The notes below the pieces were generated by a model. The model saw nothing but the letters and a program-made list of their open reading frames with translations, ran no database searches and was not told the DNA's origin. Made by a program: the position numbers and the translations under genes. From DRGV01 sp018903055 [NCBI: bacterium] (GTDB lineage: Bacteria; UBP18; UBA7526), in NCBI GenBank assembly GCA_018903055.1, contig JAHIPW010000021.1:1-8590 (forward strand): a DNA stretch of 8,590 nt, written 5' to 3'. Positions within the stretch are counted from its first letter, which is position 1. Each line of letters begins with the position of its first letter. Positions 1 through 6,414 of the stretch are shown here, in pieces.

Positions 1-100
1 AAAGCTTGCCCCGTTTCTGTCTAGCGACAGATAACGGCGCGCTAAAGCTTGCCCCGTTTCTGTCTAGCGACAGATAACGGCGCGCTAAAGCTTGCCCCGT
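1..100. repeat. 43-bp tandem repeat with internal hairpin, 2.3 copies
   Basis: Two full 43-bp copies (1-43, 44-86) are identical, and a third (87-100) stops after 14 bases. The array probably continues upstream of the window. Each unit contains a stem-loop: CCGTT and CTGTC on the 5' arm (11-15, 17-21), a TAGC loop (22-25), then GACAG and AACGG (26-30, 33-37). The units abut without spacers, so this is not CRISPR. Function unknown; it could be an expanded dispersed hairpin element or a structured leader upstream of the response regulator. Confidence 0.9.
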
Positions 101-197
101 CTTTTACTTATTGAAGTTCCGATACCTTAAAATGAGTCTTCGTGGCTAGCGCCACTGGAAGCCTCTTTTGCTTATTGAAGTCCCGATACCTCAAAAT
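100..197. repeat. Direct repeat pair (27 bp, 64-bp period) around a hairpin
   Basis: Positions 107-133 and 171-197 are near-identical 27-mers beginning CTTATTGAAGT and differing at two positions; similarity extends left into TCTTTT. Between them lies a hairpin, GTGGC-TAGC-GCCAC (143-156), flanked by CTTC and GAAG. It has the same TAGC loop as the 43-bp units just upstream. The first 16 bases recur exactly at 6616-6631. The second copy ends immediately before the ribosome binding site of the response regulator, so it lies in that gene's 5' leader. Confidence 0.85.
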
Positions 198-202
198 AGG
201 AG
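198..202 (+). promoter_or_regulatory. Ribosome binding site fixing the response regulator start
   Basis: AGGAG at 198-202 sits 7 nt upstream of the ATG at 210. An in-frame ATG at 168 would add 14 residues encoded by the repeat element and has no such site, so 210 is preferred. Confidence 0.8.
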
Positions 203-209
203 AATAAAT

Positions 210-602
210 ATGGCACAGGGAGCAAACATTCTAGTTGTTGATGATGAGCAGGTTATTCTGGATCTTTTTTCCAGAGTCTTGGGTACCAGGGGACATAAGA
301 TCACCACAGCAAAGGATGGCTATCAGGCAATAGAGGAAGTAAAGAAAGGTAAATTCGATATCATCTTCCTGGACATTGTTATGCCGGGAATAAATGGCCT
401 GGAGACCTATAAGAAGATTAAAGAAGTCGATCCTAATGCCCATACCATTATGATGACCGGTTACTCTGTAGCAGAACTTGTTGAACAGGCTTTATTAGAA
501 GGGGTTCAGGATTGTCTGCATAAGCCATTCGACATTATGGAGATTATGAAGACCGTGGAGAAGGTTTTAGAAATTAAGAAGTTAGAAGGGGACAAAAAAT
601 AG
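210..602 (+). CDS. Single-domain response regulator (CheY/Spo0F-like receiver)
   Basis: A 130-residue protein consisting of one receiver domain and no output domain. Such proteins take a phosphoryl group from a histidine kinase and signal by protein-protein contact in the cytoplasm. Visible signature residues are the acidic pair D11-D12 in LVVDDE, the phospho-acceptor D55 in FLDIVMPG, the switch threonine T83 in MMTGY and the conserved lysine K105 in HKPF. The C-terminus after about residue 120 is a short lysine-rich tail. The start is set by AGGAG 7 nt upstream. No kinase gene is in the window, so the partner is unknown. A hairpin at 662-687 follows the gene. The receiver assignment is firm; the pathway (chemotaxis, relay, development) cannot be told. 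Confidence 0.95.
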   Translation: MAQGANILVVDDEQVILDLFSRVLGTRGHKITTAKDGYQAIEEVKKGKFDIIFLDIVMPGINGLETYKKIKEVDPNAHTIMMTGYSVAELVEQALLEGVQDCLHKPFDIMEIMKTVEKVLEIKKLEGDKK

Positions 603-661
603 ATACGAATTAACACGAATTTAAAAATGCACCGGAGCAGAATAAAGCCCTGCCCTTCTCC

Positions 662-687
662 ACCCCGCTCCCCTACGAGGGCGGGGT
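662..687 (+). terminator. GC-rich hairpin after the response regulator
   Basis: ACCCCGC (662-668) pairs with GCGGGGT (681-687) around a 12-nt loop. It lies 60 bases after the stop codon and is followed by TTCACTTTC rather than a strong T run, so it is a weak candidate terminator or a repeat-derived hairpin. Confidence 0.4.
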
Positions 688-702
688 TCACTTTCAAAGA
701 TT

Positions 703-730
703 GCCGCGGTGGTGGAATCCCGCACCATTT
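703..730 (+). repeat. Inverted element, left copy, flanking tRNA-Leu
   Basis: GCCGCGG (703-709), about 10 bases, then CCGCACCATTT (720-730), ending three bases before tRNA-Leu. The same two blocks occur in reverse complement at 860-891 on the other side of the tRNA. Confidence 0.7.
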
Positions 731-733
731 TAG

Positions 734-820
734 GGGCGAGTGGCGGAACTGGTAGACGCGCATGGTTCAGGGCCATGTGGTAGTAATATCGTGGAGGTTC
801 GAATCCTCTCTCGCCCACCA
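734..820 (+). tRNA. tRNA-Leu, anticodon CAG
   Basis: An 87-nt class II tRNA. The acceptor stem GGGCGAG (734-740) pairs with CTCGCCC (810-816), followed by A817 and an encoded CCA (818-820). The anticodon stem CATGG/CCATG (761-765, 773-777) encloses loop TTCAGGG with anticodon CAG at 768-770, reading CTG. The long variable arm (about 778-792) is typical of leucine tRNAs, and the T-loop TTCGAAT is at 798-804. It lies alone between the response regulator and smpB, enclosed by inverted repeats. Confidence 0.97.
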
Positions 821-859
821 TATTGAAAATTTCTTCAGAGTCATTAGAATTACTAAGCC

Positions 860-898
860 AAATGGTGCGGAGCAGGCGGGTCTCCCGCGGCACCATTT
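860..898 (+). repeat. Inverted element, right copy, and hairpin after tRNA-Leu
   Basis: AAATGGTGCGG (860-870) is the exact reverse complement of 720-730, and CCGCGGC (885-891) of 703-709. The segment also folds on itself: AAATGGTGC (860-868) pairs with GCACCATTT (890-898), with an inner stem GCGGG/CCCGC (876-880, 884-888). It is followed by TTCTGTTTTTC, so it could end the tRNA-Leu transcript. Pairing with 720-730 and with 890-898 are mutually exclusive. Confidence 0.7.
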
Positions 899-944
899 CT
901 GTTTTTCTTGCAAATTTAACCAAGATATGATAAGTTAATAAAAT

Positions 945-1400
945 ATGAAGATTGTTGCCACCAATCGAAAGGCGCTCTATAACTATCATATCCTGGATAG
1001 TTTCGAGGCCGGGATGGTATTAAGGGGCAGCGAGGTGAAGTCCCTGCGCCTGGGGAGGGTGAGCCTGAGGGAGAGTTTTGCGAAAGCCGAAGGGAATGAG
1101 GTCTTTATATATAACTTACATATTACTCCCTATATCCATCAGAGTATTCCCGGCCCAGAACCCACCAGACCCAGAAAGCTCCTCCTCCATAAAAGGGAGA
1201 TAAAGAGATTAATTGGTCTGACAAGCCAGAAGGGTCTGACCTTAGTTCCCTTAAAGATTTACTTTAAGGCGGGAAGGGCAAAAGTTGAGATTGCCTTAGT
1301 AAAGGGTAAGAAAAAGTACGACAAGAGGGAGAAGTTAAAGAAAAAGGCCGTTCAGAGGGAGATGACACGAGCACTAAAAAGTAGAAGAGTAGGAAAGTAG
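945..1400 (+). CDS. smpB: SsrA-binding protein SmpB
   Basis: A 151-residue protein of normal length for the family. SmpB binds the tRNA-like domain of tmRNA, brings it to stalled ribosomes and occupies the decoding centre during trans-translation. The start MKIVATNRKA and the following block GSEVKSLRLGRVSLRESFA (about residues 29-47) are characteristic. So are NLHITPY (about 57-63) and KLLLHKREI (about 79-87). The lysine/arginine-rich C-terminus matches the family's tail that enters the mRNA channel. There is no strong Shine-Dalgarno before the ATG, but the start matches the family. ssrA lies 122 bp downstream on the same strand, so both components are adjacent. Confidence 0.98.
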   Translation: MKIVATNRKALYNYHILDSFEAGMVLRGSEVKSLRLGRVSLRESFAKAEGNEVFIYNLHITPYIHQSIPGPEPTRPRKLLLHKREIKRLIGLTSQKGLTLVPLKIYFKAGRAKVEIALVKGKKKYDKREKLKKKAVQREMTRALKSRRVGK

Positions 1401-1407
1401 AAGAGTA

Positions 1408-1513
1408 TCAGATTATCAGAATACCAGATGGAGAAGGTCAGTTATCAGAAGGCCAGATGGAATCTGATATTCTGAATTCTCATTCTGATGGTCTGATATA
1501 CTGATAATCTGTA
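1408..1513. repeat. Degenerate inverted repeat between smpB and ssrA
   Basis: The left half (about 1408-1455) repeats variants of TATCAGA and CCAGATGG. The right half (about 1456-1513) carries their reverse complements, TCTGATA and GATAATCTG. Together they could form a long imperfect hairpin with a centre near 1460. It occupies almost the whole gap between smpB and the mature tmRNA 5' end. It may be a dispersed intergenic repeat, and any ssrA promoter must overlap it. Confidence 0.75.
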
Positions 1514-1522
1514 GAAAGAAAG

Positions 1523-1915
1523 GGGGGCGAAAAGGTTTCGACAGGGATATTTGATCTAAAAGGAGCATGCCGGCCTCGTCAGGTCGCCGTCCCTAACGGG
1601 ATCCTGAAGTCCCAACTTTGTTGGGGCTGAAGGGTAAAATACCTGGCAAAAACTTAATTGCCAACGAGCAGTTAGCTTACGCCTGCTAAAGAGCAGGCGC
1701 GCTCCTCCCATCTTGTCTGTGGAATGGGATGTGGGCGTCAGAGACACAGGATAGTCTCCCCTTCTCGTTTGAGGGATAGGAGATGAAAATTCATCAAACT
1801 GGTTCCGATCAATCCCACTAACAGGAGTGATCGGGATGAGAAAAAAATGTTGGCTAAGCATGTAGGGCCTTTAGAAAGATGTTCTTGGACACGGGTTCGA
1901 TTCCCGTCGCCTCCA
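1523..1915 (+). ncRNA. ssrA: Transfer-messenger RNA (tmRNA), one-piece
   Basis: This is the RNA that rescues stalled ribosomes by acting first as alanyl-tRNA and then as a short mRNA encoding a degradation tag. The 5' end GGGGGCG (1523-1529), followed by AAAAGGTTTCGACAGGGAT, is highly characteristic and pairs with CGCCTCC (1908-1914). The T arm is ACGGG-TTCGATT-CCCGT (1891-1907). The tag frame at 1660-1689 reads ANEQLAYAC and ends in a hairpin (GCCTGCT/AGCAGGC). Downstream hairpins at about 1700-1850 fit the pseudoknot region. After discriminator A1915 the genome reads CGC, so CCA is not encoded, unlike the four tRNAs here. No permutation into two pieces is seen. It lies 122 bp after smpB. 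Confidence 0.97.
1660..1689 (+). other. tmRNA proteolysis-tag reading frame
   Basis: From the likely resume codon GCC at 1660 the frame reads ANEQLAYAC and stops at TAA 1687-1689. The ANE start is typical of bacterial tags, but the C-terminus is YAC rather than the usual LAA or similar small hydrophobic end. The resume position is inferred from the usual GCN-AAN start and the position before the stop-codon hairpin. The frame is open upstream (GKNLI), so the exact resume codon is not proven. Confidence 0.75.
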
Positions 1916-1941
1916 CGCTATAATATATTTCTTGAATAATC

Positions 1942-2030
1942 ACAGATTCAAACGGATTTAAGCAGATGCAAACGGATAAATCGTTGTGAAGAGAATCTGT
2001 CTACATCCGCAATAATCTGTCTGCATCCGC
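1942..2030. repeat. Degenerate intergenic repeats upstream of the amidase
   Basis: Variants of CAGAT..AAACGGAT occur twice on the left, and variants of TCTGTCTRCATCCGC occur twice on the right, in inverted orientation to the left pair. This resembles the short degenerate repeats that fill other gaps in the window. No gene is seen between ssrA and the amidase start. Confidence 0.65.
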
Positions 2031-2069
2031 TTTTTGCCGAACGAAGTGAGGCTTTTTTATGAGGGAGAA

Positions 2070-3539
2070 ATGGTGAAGAAAATTTTGATTGGGCTAATGG
2101 TCACAGCCCTCATAACATTAGTTGCCTTGCCTCTCCTGGCTCAGCAAGAAGAAATCAGGGTCATCTACGATGAGGGTCAGGCACAGGCAACCATAAAGTC
2201 CCTCACCTTTCAGGGAACGAACTTCATTTATTTAAAAGAGATGGTCAATCTCTTCCGGCTTGATCTAGAATGGGAGGCCATTACCAAGAAGGTTATTCTG
2301 ACTTCTGGACCCGACCAGGTCATCTTCTTCGTGGGCAGCTCTCAGATCATGGTCAATGATAGAATCAAAAAGATCATTCAGCCTCCCCGCTTTAGCAATG
2401 GAGCCATTGTTTTGCCCGTAGAGTTCCTGAGTGAAATCCTGGATGGGGTCTTAAAAGCCAAAATCGACTGGGATCCCAAGACGAGGATCTTGAAGGTCAG
2501 CGGGGGAAGGCTCAATGTCCGGGAAGTGAGACATTCCTCCTATCTCGATTCCACAAGAATTGTCATCGATCTCTTAAAGCCTTTGAATTATAGGGTGAGA
2601 AAAGATCTTCCTGCCCAGGTCACTATAGATATCTATGATGGGGAGTGCAATCCGGATCAGCTATCTCTGGAGATAAACGATGGCCGGGTAAAAAACATCC
2701 AGGCCTTCCAGCTCCCCAATGCTACTCAGATAGTAATAAAATTGCCTAAAGATCTCCCCTACAAGGATTTCACCCTAAAAAATCCCGATCGCATCATCTT
2801 AGACATCAACCCTCCCCAGAAGAGGTTGGGTTACAAGATCACCACCATCGTTATCGATCCGGGACATGGAGGGAAGGATCCGGGAGCCATAGGTAGAGGG
2901 GGGACAAGAGAGAAGGATGTTGTCCTGGCCATTGCCAAGGAATTAAAGAATCTAGTTAGTGAGAGACTGGGAATAAGGGTGGTCTTAACCAGGACCGGGG
3001 ACTACTTCGTTCCCTTGAGAGAGCGCACCGCTATGGCAAATAATGAGAAAGCCAACCTATTCATCTCCATCCATGCCAATGCCGCTCTGGGAAGAGCGCG
3101 CGGGGAAGGCTTTGAGACCTACTACCATTCCCTGGCCTTAACCAAAGAGGCCAAGGCAGTAGCCAGGTTTGAGAATTCGGCCATTAAGCTGGAAAAGGGA
3201 AGTGAAGAGCCTATGGATCAGGCGGAGTTCATCCTGTGGGATATGGCCCACAATACTTATTTGAATGAGAGCAGTGAGCTGGCCATTCTGGTTCAGGAGG
3301 AGCTAAGTAAGAAACTAAAAATTAGGAATAGAAAAGTGGGCCAGGCCCACTTCTATGTCCTATCTGGAGCAGATATGCCTTCTATTCTGGTGGAGGTGGC
3401 CTTCATCTCTAACCCCAGAGAGGAGAATATGTTGAGGAACCCCGATTTTCAAAAGAGGGTGGCAGAAGGTCTATATAATGCTATCGTCGTCTATAAACGA
3501 AGCTATGAGAGAAGTATGGGCCTAGTAGGCGCAGATTAG
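2070..3539 (+). CDS. Secreted N-acetylmuramoyl-L-alanine amidase (AMIN + Amidase_3)
   Basis: A 489-residue zinc amidase that cleaves the bond between N-acetylmuramic acid and the stem peptide of peptidoglycan outside the cytoplasmic membrane. A signal peptide is visible: KK, a hydrophobic run, then LPLLA, with likely cleavage after A24. Next come a copper-amine-oxidase N-terminal-like domain (about 29-142), an AMIN cell-wall-targeting domain (about 145-245) and the catalytic Amidase_3 domain (about 255-475). Zinc ligands are H266 (DPGHGG), E281 (REKD) and H335 (SIHAN); catalytic E442 is in LVEVAFIS. All are present, so it should be active. ATG 2070 is preferred over an upstream in-frame ATG at 2034 because GAGG lies just upstream and the signal peptide then begins properly; GTG 2073 is also possible. 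It heads the GerMN-murI-rph-rdgB cluster. Confidence 0.95.
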   Translation: MVKKILIGLMVTALITLVALPLLAQQEEIRVIYDEGQAQATIKSLTFQGTNFIYLKEMVNLFRLDLEWEAITKKVILTSGPDQVIFFVGSSQIMVNDRIKKIIQPPRFSNGAIVLPVEFLSEILDGVLKAKIDWDPKTRILKVSGGRLNVREVRHSSYLDSTRIVIDLLKPLNYRVRKDLPAQVTIDIYDGECNPDQLSLEINDGRVKNIQAFQLPNATQIVIKLPKDLPYKDFTLKNPDRIILDINPPQKRLGYKITTIVIDPGHGGKDPGAIGRGGTREKDVVLAIAKELKNLVSERLGIRVVLTRTGDYFVPLRERTAMANNEKANLFISIHANAALGRARGEGFETYYHSLALTKEAKAVARFENSAIKLEKGSEEPMDQAEFILWDMAHNTYLNESSELAILVQEELSKKLKIRNRKVGQAHFYVLSGADMPSILVEVAFISNPREENMLRNPDFQKRVAEGLYNAIVVYKRSYERSMGLVGAD

Positions 3540-3640
3540 CGCAGATGGCAAGGGAGAGTAAACGGGATAGAGACGCAGATGCCGGATGCGCTTCGCTGAC
3601 ATCCGAGAGAGCACGAATATCAAGCAATGGCCGCAGATAA
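3536..3640. repeat. Repeat-rich gap with nested hairpin between amidase and GerMN gene
   Basis: GCGCAGAT and GCAGATG variants recur at about 3530-3583 and 3632-3638. CGGATG (3583-3588) pairs with CATCCG (3600-3605), with a small GCG-CTT-CGC hairpin inside. No T run follows, so it is not a convincing terminator; it could be an mRNA processing or attenuation point within the cluster. Confidence 0.55.
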
Positions 3641-3658
3641 AAATGGGGGGGTAAATCT

Positions 3659-4204
3659 TTGAAGAGGAAAAGAATCGTAATAATTCTGGGAGTCTTGATT
3701 CTTTTAATTATTATTATTTTGATCTCCCAAAGGGAGAGGGTATTCTATCGCATTCCCTTCCTTGCTCCAGAGGAGAATGTCAAATTGGTTCGTCTCTATT
3801 TTGCCTCTCCAGATGCCGACTATCTCAAAGTTGAAGCACGAAGAATATTGAGAGAAAAGAGAATAACTGATGAGGCAAAGGTGCTGGTTAAGGAACTCAT
3901 CAATGGTCCCCGCGAGAACCTGGACCCCACCATCCCACCAGAGACCCAGTTGCGTGAACTATACATCGTTCCTGAGGAGAAATGTGCCTATTTGGATTTC
4001 AACCAGGCCTTCCAGACCAATCATCCTGGCGGAAGTGCCGGGGAGCTTCTCACCATCTATTCCCTGGTCAATACCCTGATAGACAATCTTGAGGGAATAG
4101 AGAGAGTTCAGATTTTAGTTGAGGGCAAGACCATCGAAACCCTGGCCGGCCATATCGATATTACCAGGCCTCTTCCTCGGGATAGCACAATTGTTGAGTA
4201 TTAG
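3659..4204 (+). CDS. GerMN-domain membrane-anchored protein
   Basis: A 181-residue protein with a single N-terminal membrane segment (about residues 6-23, RIVIILGV onward, very rich in I and L). One GerMN domain follows (about 38-175), with motifs VRLYFASPDADYL, ELINGP, TQLRELYIVPEEKCAYLDF and GSAGELLTIYSLVNTL. The domain is named for Bacillus GerM (spore germination and sporulation) but is also found in lipoproteins and wall-linked proteins of non-sporeformers. Its position between an amidase and murI suggests a role in envelope or peptidoglycan metabolism. The start is TTG: seven G residues (3645-3651) lie 7 nt upstream, and an ATG at 3642 runs at once into a stop. No catalytic residues are known for the domain. 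Biochemical function not established. Confidence 0.88.
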   Translation: MKRKRIVIILGVLILLIIIILISQRERVFYRIPFLAPEENVKLVRLYFASPDADYLKVEARRILREKRITDEAKVLVKELINGPRENLDPTIPPETQLRELYIVPEEKCAYLDFNQAFQTNHPGGSAGELLTIYSLVNTLIDNLEGIERVQILVEGKTIETLAGHIDITRPLPRDSTIVEY

Positions 4205-4216
4205 CGTACTTAGTTG

Positions 4217-4290
4217 ATGCGTTTATGCGTTTATGCGTTTATGCGTTGATGAGTTGATGCATTTCGCATTCCGCTTAACGCATTCCGCTT
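4217..4290. repeat. 8-bp tandem repeat and duplicated 12-mer
   Basis: Six consecutive 8-mers of the form ATGCGTTT occupy 4217-4264; three are exact and the last three have substitutions. CGCATTCCGCTT then occurs twice (4265-4276, 4279-4290). AACGCAT in the second part is the reverse complement of ATGCGTT in the first, so the two parts can pair. The block fills the gap between the GerMN gene and murI. Confidence 0.85.
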
Positions 4291-4311
4291 TTACCAAAGT
4301 AAGGATTGAAT

Positions 4312-5106
4312 ATGGATAATCGGCCCATTGGGGTCTTCGATTCTGGGGTAGGGGGGCTGAGCGTAGTAAAGGAGATCGTAAGACAACTTCCCCAGGAGGA
4401 TATTATTTATTTCGGGGATACCGCCCATCTTCCCTATGGTCCAAAAACCTCTCAAACCATCAAGCGTCTGGTTCGGGATAATGTCCGCTTCCTTCTCAAA
4501 AAGAAGGTAAAGGCCATCATCCTTGCCTGTCATACCGCATCCGCCTTTACCTTGGAAGAGATAAGGGAAGATAATCCCATCCCTATCATGGGAGTCATCG
4601 GTCCTGGGGCAGAAGAGGCCTTGAGGGTTACTAAGAACAGGCGAATCGGGGTAATCGGAACCTATGGGACCATAAGAAGCGGGGCATATGCCAAGGAGTT
4701 GAAGAGATTAGAACCTGAGGCCTCTGTGATTGAAAAGCCCTGTCCCCTCTTCGTTCCCCTGGTGGAGGAAGGCTGGATAAAAAAAGAAGCGACCCGTCTC
4801 ATTATCAGGGAGTATCTGGAGCCTTTAAAAGAGGAAGGGATAGATACCCTCATCCTGGGTTGTACCCACTATCCCCTTTTGAAAGAAGAGATTGCTCGGG
4901 TTATGGGAGAGGTATACCTGATCGATTCTGCCCGGGCAACCGTTGCCCAGATGAGGGGAATATTAGAAGGAAAGAATCTTCTAACAAGGAAAGAGGTTTC
5001 CAGACATTCCTTCTTTGTGAGCGATGCTCCAGAGAAGTTTGCTCGCCTGGGCCGGATATTTTTAGGGAAAGAGATTGAAAAGGTGGAGAAAGTAAATGCG
5101 TACTGA
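4312..5106 (+). CDS. murI: Glutamate racemase
   Basis: A 264-residue cytoplasmic enzyme that converts L-glutamate to D-glutamate for the peptidoglycan stem peptide, using two cysteines as acid/base catalysts and no cofactor. Catalytic C73 (LACHTAS) and C184 (LGCTHYPLL) are present, together with the N-terminal [13 protein letters not shown] block (D10, S11), [11 protein letters not shown] (about 36-46) and H186. Length is normal. ATG 4312 is chosen because AAGG (4301-4304) lies 7 nt upstream; a TTG at 4306 would be only one base away. Its stop overlaps the rph start by 11 nt, implying translational coupling. Grouping with an amidase fits a cell-wall role. Confidence 0.98.
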   Translation: MDNRPIGVFDSGVGGLSVVKEIVRQLPQEDIIYFGDTAHLPYGPKTSQTIKRLVRDNVRFLLKKKVKAIILACHTASAFTLEEIREDNPIPIMGVIGPGAEEALRVTKNRRIGVIGTYGTIRSGAYAKELKRLEPEASVIEKPCPLFVPLVEEGWIKKEATRLIIREYLEPLKEEGIDTLILGCTHYPLLKEEIARVMGEVYLIDSARATVAQMRGILEGKNLLTRKEVSRHSFFVSDAPEKFARLGRIFLGKEIEKVEKVNAY

Positions 5107-5824
5107 TGGCAGAGCACCAGATAGAATGCGTAAGGTAAAGATTACCAGGAACTATATCAAGCCTGCCGAGGGCTCCTGTCTCATCGAGGTGGGGGAGACT
5201 AAGGTCATCTGCACCGCTTCTATTGAGAAGAAGGTTCCTCCTTTCTTGAGGGGCTTGGGGGAGGGGTGGATTACTGCAGAGTATGGAATGTTGCCGAGGG
5301 CTACATCGGATAGGTCGTCTCGCGAAGCATCCCGGGGACGAATTGGTGGAAGGACCCATGAGATTCAGAGGCTGATCGGCAGGTCCTTAAGAGCAGTAGT
5401 TGATTTAAAGGCCTTGGGAGAAAGAACCATCTGGTTGGATTGCGATGTCATTCAGGCAGATGGGGGGACGAGAACGGCGAGTATTACCGGGGCCTTCGTT
5501 ACCTTAATCGATGCCCTGAAATGGCTGAAAAAAGAGGGTAAGCTAACCTCTTGGCCCATAAGAGACTTTGTGGCTGCTACCAGCGTAGGAATTGTGGATA
5601 ATAATGTCCTTCTTGACCTAACATATGAAGAGGACTCCAAAGCAAGTGTCGATATTAATGTAGTCATGACGGGAGAAGGGAAGTTCGTTGAGGTTCAGGG
5701 GACAGCAGAGGAGCACCCCTTCACAGAGTCCGAGATGGATAAGTTGATAGACTTAGCGAAGAAAGGGATTGGAGAATTAATCGCTATCCAGAGAGAGGTT
5801 TTAGGAAAGCTTCCGTGCAAATAG
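5096..5824 (+). CDS. rph: Ribonuclease PH
   Basis: A 242-residue phosphorolytic 3'-to-5' exoribonuclease that trims tRNA precursors at the 3' end; the family forms hexameric rings. The start MRTDGR is diagnostic. Phosphate-binding residues R86 (GRIGGR) and G124-T125-R126 ([14 protein letters not shown]) are present. So are the paired aspartates D180 and D186 in [19 protein letters not shown]. Length is normal and no key residue is missing. The gene starts inside the murI end (11-nt overlap) with GGAG (5085-5088) 7 nt upstream, and its last codons contain the rdgB start. The murI-rph-rdgB block is therefore probably one transcript. Confidence 0.98.
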   Translation: MRTDGRAPDRMRKVKITRNYIKPAEGSCLIEVGETKVICTASIEKKVPPFLRGLGEGWITAEYGMLPRATSDRSSREASRGRIGGRTHEIQRLIGRSLRAVVDLKALGERTIWLDCDVIQADGGTRTASITGAFVTLIDALKWLKKEGKLTSWPIRDFVAATSVGIVDNNVLLDLTYEEDSKASVDINVVMTGEGKFVEVQGTAEEHPFTESEMDKLIDLAKKGIGELIAIQREVLGKLPCK

Positions 5825-6411
5825 TCTTAGCAACCAGAAACCTCAAGAAAGTAAAAGAGATAAGAGAGATTCTAAAAAGGCTGGATGTAGAATTTTTATT
5901 CCTGAAAGACTTTCCTGAAATAAAAGAAATCGAAGAGAAAGGAAAGACTTTTTCTGAGAATGCCACCCTTAAAGCAAGGAAGGTTACCCACTTAACAAAG
6001 AAAATTACCTTAGCAGATGATTCTGGCCTGGAGGTAGATGCCTTAGGAGGAAGGCCGGGGATTTATTCTGCCAGGTTTGCCAGAAATGACAGAGAAAGGA
6101 ATAGAAAACTCTTAAGATTATTAAAAAATGTTCCCGCGAGCAAGAGGGGAGCGACCTTCAGGTGCGCAGTAGCCATCGCCTGGCCAAATGGTAAGATTAG
6201 GGTTTTGGAAGGCAAATACCAGGGAAAAATTGCTTTCAAAGAGAGGGGCAAGGAGGGCTTTGGCTTTGACCCGGTTTTTATTGCTCCCAGATATGATAAG
6301 ACTTTTGCTGAACTGGGCCTGAAGAAGAAGAATAGAATTAGCCACAGGTCCCAGGCCTTCCGAAAAGCAAAGAAGCTACTAAAGAAAATGTTACATCAAG
6401 ATACAAGATAG
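5815..6411 (+). CDS. rdgB: XTP/dITP pyrophosphatase (RdgB/Ham1 family)
   Basis: A 198-residue enzyme that hydrolyses non-canonical purine triphosphates (ITP, dITP, XTP) to monophosphates, keeping them out of DNA and RNA. Family signatures are [12 protein letters not shown] (about 5-16), FSENATLKA (about 46-54), [22 protein letters not shown] (from about 66, with D68 and D69), FGFDPVF (about 149-155) and SHRSQAF (about 176-182). The start codon is GTG at 5815, inside rph, giving a 10-nt overlap; AGGA (5803-5806) lies 8 nt upstream. The next ATG is far downstream and would remove the nucleotide-binding N-terminus. It closes the five-gene cluster. Confidence 0.97.
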   Translation: MQIVLATRNLKKVKEIREILKRLDVEFLFLKDFPEIKEIEEKGKTFSENATLKARKVTHLTKKITLADDSGLEVDALGGRPGIYSARFARNDRERNRKLLRLLKNVPASKRGATFRCAVAIAWPNGKIRVLEGKYQGKIAFKERGKEGFGFDPVFIAPRYDKTFAELGLKKKNRISHRSQAFRKAKKLLKKMLHQDTR

Positions 6412-6414
6412 GTA

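Noticed and set aside
1-100. CRISPR array from the regular repeats at the window start
   Set aside because: The 43-bp copies are directly joined with no unique spacers between them.
107-133. Promoter TTGAAG / TAAAAT in the repeat ahead of the response regulator
   Set aside because: The spacing is about 10-11 bases and the sequence is part of a dispersed repeat.
168-209. Longer N-terminus of the response regulator from ATG 168
   Set aside because: It is encoded by the dispersed repeat and lacks a ribosome binding site; the receiver domain fits a start at 210.
908-931. Promoter TTGCAA / TATGAT upstream of smpB
   Set aside because: Spacing is 12 bases, too short for a normal sigma-70 promoter; only the TATGAT box is suggestive.
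621-989. Minus-strand frame covering tRNA-Leu and the smpB start
   Set aside because: It is the antisense of a tRNA gene and repeats, with no domain.
1556-1861. Minus-strand 101-codon frame
   Set aside because: It lies entirely antisense to tmRNA.
2035-2058. Terminator from GCC...GGC followed by TTTTTT ahead of the amidase
   Set aside because: The stem is only three base pairs; the T run alone is not enough.
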